A stretch of DNA of 64,000 bases, from assembly GCA_025890175.1 (NCBI GenBank), contig JANPYM010000010.1, positions 1,332,427 to 1,396,426 of the forward strand. Direction: 5' to 3'. The stretch is from Ciborinia camelliae. Lineage: Eukaryota > Ascomycota > Leotiomycetes > Helotiales > Sclerotiniaceae. The notes below the pieces were generated by a model. The model worked only from the letters and a program-made list of their open reading frames with translations. It was not told where the DNA came from and searched no databases. Shown here piece after piece: positions 59,618 through 64,000 of the stretch. A program made the position numbers and the translations under genes. Position 1 is the stretch's first letter; every line of letters starts with the position of its first letter.

Positions 59618-61450
59618 TCATCCCACATGCCCCTCCATTCTTTCCCTCGAGATCATTTCCTGCACCGCCCTGGCCGTAGCCATAACATCATCATGAGATT
59701 TATGCCTTTCATTTATCATGGAATGATCTATCGTCCCATTACTACTTACATTACCCCCGATATGATCTTCCATCAATCCTTCATCTCCAACTTGTCCTTC
59801 AACTTCATCCTGATCTACAAGCATGTCATCAATATCCCCTCCTACTCCACTGCCCCCATCGCCCTCCACACCCTCCACATCTCTGTCCCCCAACATCGCT
59901 TGAAAAGAATCCGTATCTTCATGATGCGTATCGAAATGCGGATGTGCAGAATGAGGCGTATGTGTATAATCCATAATTTGTGGATCGATTTGTAGATAAT
60001 CTGCTGTGGGATGTCTATGCGATGAAGGATGAGACTGAGACTGAGATTGAGCTTGAGCTTGAGCTTGTGTACGGGATTCTGCATGATGGAGTTGCATTTG
60101 GGAGATGGGTGGTTGATGTTGTTTGCGGTGGATAGTGGGGGGAGTATGAGATTGGGGAGAAGGGGACGGGAGTCTTCGGTTGAGCACCTGTGGCGATACA
60201 GATGCATTGCCGTGGTCATGGTGGTGGTGGTGTTGCATTTGCTGGAAATCATGGTGCAGATGGGAAGGCTGTGATTGCTGATGATGCTGTTGGTGGTGTT
60301 GATGATGTTGCTCAGGTAGAGATAGTATATTTGCATCAGATACGTCTTGTGGTTTGGTAGTAAGTTGGCGGGATAGCTGGAGTTGGGAATCTGGCTTGAC
60401 AACTGGTGCTTTCCCCAACTCTTTACATTCTCCACAGTTCTTAATTACAAGGCTAACTGTCTCTTTGATTCTAACCCAGTGATATTTCTCAGCAATGATA
60501 GCTGTAGTTTTGTTGATTCCTCCATGTTGTAATATATGTATACCCCTCGCAATCTCATATTGTTTCTGCGGATCGCTAATCACTTCCTTCCCTTTTAGCA
60601 TGAGTTTATCCTCTTCCGGTAATAGTTTGTAATGTGTGGCCGCGCTACGAAGTCTGCTTTTTTCCGCGCGATCAGCACCCAATGGATATTCTTTATGTTT
60701 TAGGTAGAATTTAATTTTATCGAAGCGTTCTTCACTCACGAAGTCGGAGCCATCTGGACCTAAATCCCGCCCAAATATGATAGCATCAATAAACTGCCCT
60801 GGATAGCTTTTGAGGTTCCCTGCGCCCTTGACACGCCCAATACGTTTGAAGCCTAATGCATCCCAAATGCGACAAGAGGCTACGTTCGTCTCATATACGA
60901 GATTGAAAACCGAGTATGTGTAGCCGAGTCGTGGAGCCCAGTCGAGATAGCTTTCTCCCAGTAGACGTCCTACGCCTCTGCCTCGCGCAGCATCCGTGAC
61001 GAGAAATCCGGCATTGCAGACGTGAGAGCTGCGTCCCGGATAGTTAGGCTTGATATAGTAGCTCCCGAGGCATTCTGTAGCCCAGTTCTTTCCCTCGACT
61101 ACTTCATCTGCGGACTCGAGATTACCAAGGAGCATTACTGCACCGAAGTTTTGAAACCAATAAGATGCAAACTTCTCTTCAGGCATACTTTCAATCATAG
61201 GATATGTGTCGCCCAATTCGACCTCTTTTCTGAATTGGTCGCTGAGATATGCGAGAAGCGAGGCAGGGACTTGGTTTGGGGACGCGAAAGGTACAATTGT
61301 AGCGATAGTCACTCGGTCACGCAAAGTGACTTGTCGAGGAAATACATCGAGGGGTAGTGCGGGGTTCGCATCGTGAGGGTTGGGGAAAGGTGCAGAACCC
61401 GAAGTTCGGTAGATTGTGGGAGCACTGGGGTCGTCGAGCATGGCAGGCAT
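59618..61450 (-). CDS. SPT10: SPT10-like GNAT acetyltransferase with HHCC zinc finger (610 aa)
   Basis: In yeast Spt10 binds histone upstream activating sequences through an integrase-like HHCC finger and carries a GNAT domain. Here the GNAT fold covers about residues 45-230, with the acetyl-CoA loop GFLVTDAARGRGVGRLLG (R-x-x-G-x-G, residues 156-161) and NVASCRIWDALGFKRIGRVK. The zinc finger is His305, His309, Cys339 and Cys342 (GIHILQHGG ... KNCGECKE). The last 250 residues are low complexity: His/Gln-rich, an alternating QAQAQS run, then acidic. It is a single exon with the ATG at 61450. The domain pair in this order is characteristic of Spt10 and its filamentous-fungal relatives. Control of histone genes is inferred from the family. 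Confidence 0.82.
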   Translation of the reverse strand: MPAMLDDPSAPTIYRTSGSAPFPNPHDANPALPLDVFPRQVTLRDRVTIATIVPFASPNQVPASLLAYLSDQFRKEVELGDTYPMIESMPEEKFASYWFQNFGAVMLLGNLESADEVVEGKNWATECLGSYYIKPNYPGRSSHVCNAGFLVTDAARGRGVGRLLGESYLDWAPRLGYTYSVFNLVYETNVASCRIWDALGFKRIGRVKGAGNLKSYPGQFIDAIIFGRDLGPDGSDFVSEERFDKIKFYLKHKEYPLGADRAEKSRLRSAATHYKLLPEEDKLMLKGKEVISDPQKQYEIARGIHILQHGGINKTTAIIAEKYHWVRIKETVSLVIKNCGECKELGKAPVVKPDSQLQLSRQLTTKPQDVSDANILSLPEQHHQHHQQHHQQSQPSHLHHDFQQMQHHHHHDHGNASVSPQVLNRRLPSPSPQSHTPPTIHRKQHQPPISQMQLHHAESRTQAQAQAQSQSQSHPSSHRHPTADYLQIDPQIMDYTHTPHSAHPHFDTHHEDTDSFQAMLGDRDVEGVEGDGGSGVGGDIDDMLVDQDEVEGQVGDEGLMEDHIGGNVSSNGTIDHSMINERHKSHDDVMATARAVQEMISRERMEGHVG

Positions 61451-62070
61451 TATGAGTGCTTGTCGGTGATACGAGAATTAAAGGAGTTCAGGGGTAAGTA
61501 GACTAGTCGATACAATTAGAATAGCTATAACTCCTCAATTCGTCAATCTCCTAGAAGGACGAATCCAAATGATAGAGTACCACACCTCTAACACCACAAT
61601 TTAATGAGCAGAATTCTTCAAGTGACAGTATTACAAAGTATTCACAAGGTACTCACAATATTTGAAGCCCAAAAGTTCTATATCGAAATTGATTGAAGCA
61701 TTCGTAGATGGAAAGTGATGAGATGTGCAACCGTTGTTCTGAGAACGACAACTGAAGCTGTTCAGAAGAGGGTGGGATGGTGGGGTATTACATAAGCGAG
61801 ATCATGTGAATTGGATGGGGGTATCTCTATTATGTTTGCTTGCGAGATTCCACTCGAGACAACGTAACGACGCCAGTTCAAAACTCGTTTATGGATGGCC
61901 TTGTCCTTTTTCATAACTTATGAGCCTATCAATATACTTGTAGAATTACTCCAATGCCCTCAACCAGACTTTAACAAGCATCTCGTTCCGAGAATACAGA
62001 ATCGCACCCATAAAATGGTTGGAGAATGTTCATGGATAGCACTAGAGTCATCACAGCTTAACCACCTTCG
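61451..62070. other. Intergenic region
   Basis: 620 bp holding the SPT10-like promoter and the 3' UTR of the next minus-strand gene. Nothing else is recognised. Confidence 0.45.
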
Positions 62071-63197
62071 CTATGATGATTGGAATGCTTTGTAGACTTG
62101 CAAAGCACCCTCAACCGATTGAATGATCCCAAATACCACGGTCAGAAGAAGCACCCAGATCGCGACCCAGAACGTGTACCATTGCACCTTCTTCCTCCTA
62201 TCACACCACCATTGTGACATCGTCCCCGGCTCTGCCTCATCGAAAACCTCTTTCAAGATGGAAAGTCTTTCTCCCCAAAACTTGAAATTTTCAATACGTC
62301 TGTCTTGCGCATTAAGGCGACCACATCGGATCGCCCTCTTGTCAAGCCTTTGTGAGGCACTCACTTTCTTAAACCACCTTCTACAACCCTTATCATTCTG
62401 GGGAAACAAAAGAGCCAAGCTGTGGATGGTCTCTTTTATAAAGCCTGCTGGGAATATAGGGCTTCTTAAGTCAATATCACCTATTGCCTGAGATTTGAAA
62501 GGGATGGGCTTGTCACGTACTTGTTGAGTTGGCATTCTAGGAAAGACGCATGATGAAATATCGCCACTTTTCGATCATCATTTATCAACCGAAGGTGGTC
62601 CATCATATTTGAAGTCCATTCTATCTCGATCCCAGCAATGCGGTCAATATTTTGCGCATTGAATACCTTCTCCAAGCTAACTTTCTTTTGTGTCGATGGT
62701 GGCTGGAACGACTGAGCTAGAAAGCCCGAAAGAGAACCGGATGCCCAAACTAGGTGTTGTCGATTTGTAAACCCGTGTTTTAACTCCCCAAATTCCATCA
62801 TCAGAACCAGCCGTGCTGCTAGGTCAGTCGTTCCATTGGCTAATTTATCCCCATCGCTAGCCTGTCTATGATTTGGCAGTTTAGCTATCAAAGCCTGGAT
62901 GGTATCTTCTCGAGTTACACCGTTCTTGAAATACTCCCAAGTTTCGACAATATCACGGTGTGTTCTCGCTGAAACGTGCCTCCCTCCATCGTATAATGCT
63001 TGATTGCATTGCTCTGTATAATAATTCAAGTACATTTCATGGTCTAATACAGCGCTTTGCATCTGTACTACGCCTACACCCACAACCCCCAGAAGCTGAT
63101 TAATAATGGCGCATTTTGCCTGGGCGCTCAACGGATTCTCAGAGGTTATTTGAATAGATGTATCTAAAGGATCTTGCGTCAAGATTGGAGCCGACAT
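62071..63197 (-). CDS. Fungal hypothetical protein with C-terminal TM helix (356 aa)
   Basis: Two exons, 62521-63197 and 62071-62464, flank a 56-nt intron (GTACGT...TTAAG). This acceptor is the one that keeps frame, giving FLECQLNKSPIFPAGFIKET. The N-terminal 225 residues are mostly helical and hydrophilic. A conserved-looking block follows (IKETIHSLALLFPQNDKGCR, DKRAIRCGRLNAQDRRIENF, FWGERLSILKEVFDEAEPGT). The end is SQWWCDRRKKVQWYTFWVAIW plus a TM helix (VLLLTVVFGIIQSVEGALQVY). I recognise this as a widespread accessory family of filamentous ascomycetes without assigned function. It is transcribed divergently from the gene at 63549 across about 350 bp. Confidence 0.8.
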
Positions 63198-63548
63198 TTT
63201 GTGAAGATCAACTGGACTGTCAAAACGATGATGAGCTCAATTTTGCACGATTGAAGTTTGCTATACCCAAAGATGCACTTTTAAGCAGTTAATACTCGTG
63301 ACTAGGGTTACATTCGTGATTGGACAATCTGATTCCAGGATCTAGACATCTCGTGACATTGCTTATTCACTCGATGAAGAAGGTTACACGATGCATTGCG
63401 CGACAAGTTTTTGATGCCCCGTCTTTACATAAAATTTCTGCATTGACCGGTTCAGCCCACCCATATACACTGTTTATTGTGTATGTTCTTCTGGGTTTCG
63501 ATTGGATTTAGCAAAAGCAATCTGCCTCTCTTTTTTGCTGGCTTCCAT
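63198..63548. promoter_or_regulatory. Shared divergent promoter region
   Basis: 351 bp between two divergent starts. An in-frame ATG at 63483 could extend the right-hand gene by 22 residues, so the spacer may be shorter. Confidence 0.4.
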
Positions 63549-64000
63549 ATGATGGTTTATCCGGATGCACAAAACTCTGTCGGCATATTCTATCGTAAAA
63601 TGGGCCGCAAAAGTTGTTGGGAGGTCGTCGGACCGGCTCGAGAAGACTTCTATCAGATTGCCGAAAGAATCAAGATTTATCTCAAAAGAAATAGTGATCC
63701 GGTTCCATATCCTGTCATTTGGACTATGTATATGATAGGGCAATTGGAGAATACGGCAAGACCAACCATAATGTTTTGTTCGAAGGATAAAACTTCTCGT
63801 AAGAAAATACGAGATGAGGTCGAGAAAAGTGGTATATTGGATGGGTATCCTGGCGTAAAACTTGGAGATGCTGATCGACCACCGGACTTCGATTATCTTG
63901 TCCCCCTTGCTCTAGTCGAAGAATCCCTTATATTGAAAAATTTCAAAAGCCCCATCCCATCTTACTGGAGCCTCGAGTTCTTTCCCTACCCAGAACTTGG
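63549..64000 (+). CDS. Fungal hypothetical protein, N-terminal part, runs off the window
   Basis: The frame is open without a stop from 63447 to the window end. Candidate starts are ATG 63483, 63549 and 63552; I chose 63549 (MMVYPDAQNSVGIFYRKMG). At least 150 residues are present. The sequence looks genuinely coding and structured: REDFYQIAERIKIYLKRNSD, PVPYPVIWTMYMIGQLENTA, RPTIMFCSKDKTSRKKIRDE, VEKSGILDGYPGVKLGDADR. The 'ARPTIMF.S....RKK.R' block followed by 'SGIL..YPG..LG' is seen in an accessory family of filamentous fungi whose function I do not know. It is probably paired with the divergent TM protein. Confidence 0.75.
   Translation, partial: MMVYPDAQNSVGIFYRKMGRKSCWEVVGPAREDFYQIAERIKIYLKRNSDPVPYPVIWTMYMIGQLENTARPTIMFCSKDKTSRKKIRDEVEKSGILDGYPGVKLGDADRPPDFDYLVPLALVEESLILKNFKSPIPSYWSLEFFPYPEL

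Overview
This is a nuclear genome fragment of a filamentous ascomycete. Genes are split by short introns (about 49-95 nt) with GTNNGT-type donors and CTAAC/CTGAC-type branch points. Typical fungal families are present: HET, Zn2Cys6, 2EXR, HOPS Vps41, GMC oxidoreductases and fungal-only membrane proteins. The overall style (AT-rich spacers, a rhamnogalacturonan acetylesterase, particular hypothetical families) suggests a leotiomycete close to Botrytis/Sclerotinia. That placement is an inference and was not tested. I see no tRNA, rRNA or CRISPR array.

Layout: 1-2145 (-) is the start of a Ser/Pro-rich, nuclear-looking protein cut by the window edge. 2986-5949 (+) encodes a large, probably mitochondrial, PPR-like protein. 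7264-8645 (-) is a proline-rich protein with a DAPE-repeat segment. 8646-14278 holds no intact gene but contains the wreck of an NLR/TPR gene (12821-13930). 14279-16438 (-) is a fungal four-TM membrane protein. 17837-19586 (+) is a membrane alpha/beta-hydrolase-like protein. 20041-24093 (-) is VPS41, which shares a 232-bp divergent promoter region with an RMD1/RMND1-type mitochondrial protein (24326-25619, +).

26563-28281 is a HET-domain gene interrupted by one stop codon. 30121-31869 is a Zn2Cys6 regulator. 32603-33522 is a DJ-1/PfpI-family protein. 33998-34792 (-) is an unknown gene and 35903-36787 (-) is a 2EXR gene. 36788-41006 is a 4.2-kb AT-rich gap with a 386-bp TA-flanked MITE. 41007-41967 is a secreted rhamnogalacturonan acetylesterase with an 18-bp perfect palindrome upstream. 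42059-43548 (-) is an Old-Yellow-Enzyme-type oxidoreductase. After a 4.4-kb gene-poor stretch come a secreted GMC oxidoreductase (47924-50009), two further MITEs, and a secreted repeat protein (52677-53618). The right end carries CCT7 (57093-58936), an SPT10-like GNAT/zinc-finger protein (59618-61450, -), a C-terminal-TM accessory protein (62071-63197, -) and a divergent partial gene running off the edge (63549-64000).

Housekeeping genes (VPS41, RMD1-like, CCT7, SPT10-like, PPR) alternate with accessory material: HET, a broken NLR, MITEs, cell-wall enzymes and the repeat protein. The most interesting object is the repeat protein at 52677-53618. It has a signal peptide followed by nine dibasic-bounded units, five of them the same 31-residue unit. 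This is the architecture of Kex2-processed repeat precursors, including fungal RiPP and pheromone precursors, but the peptide does not match any core I recognise.
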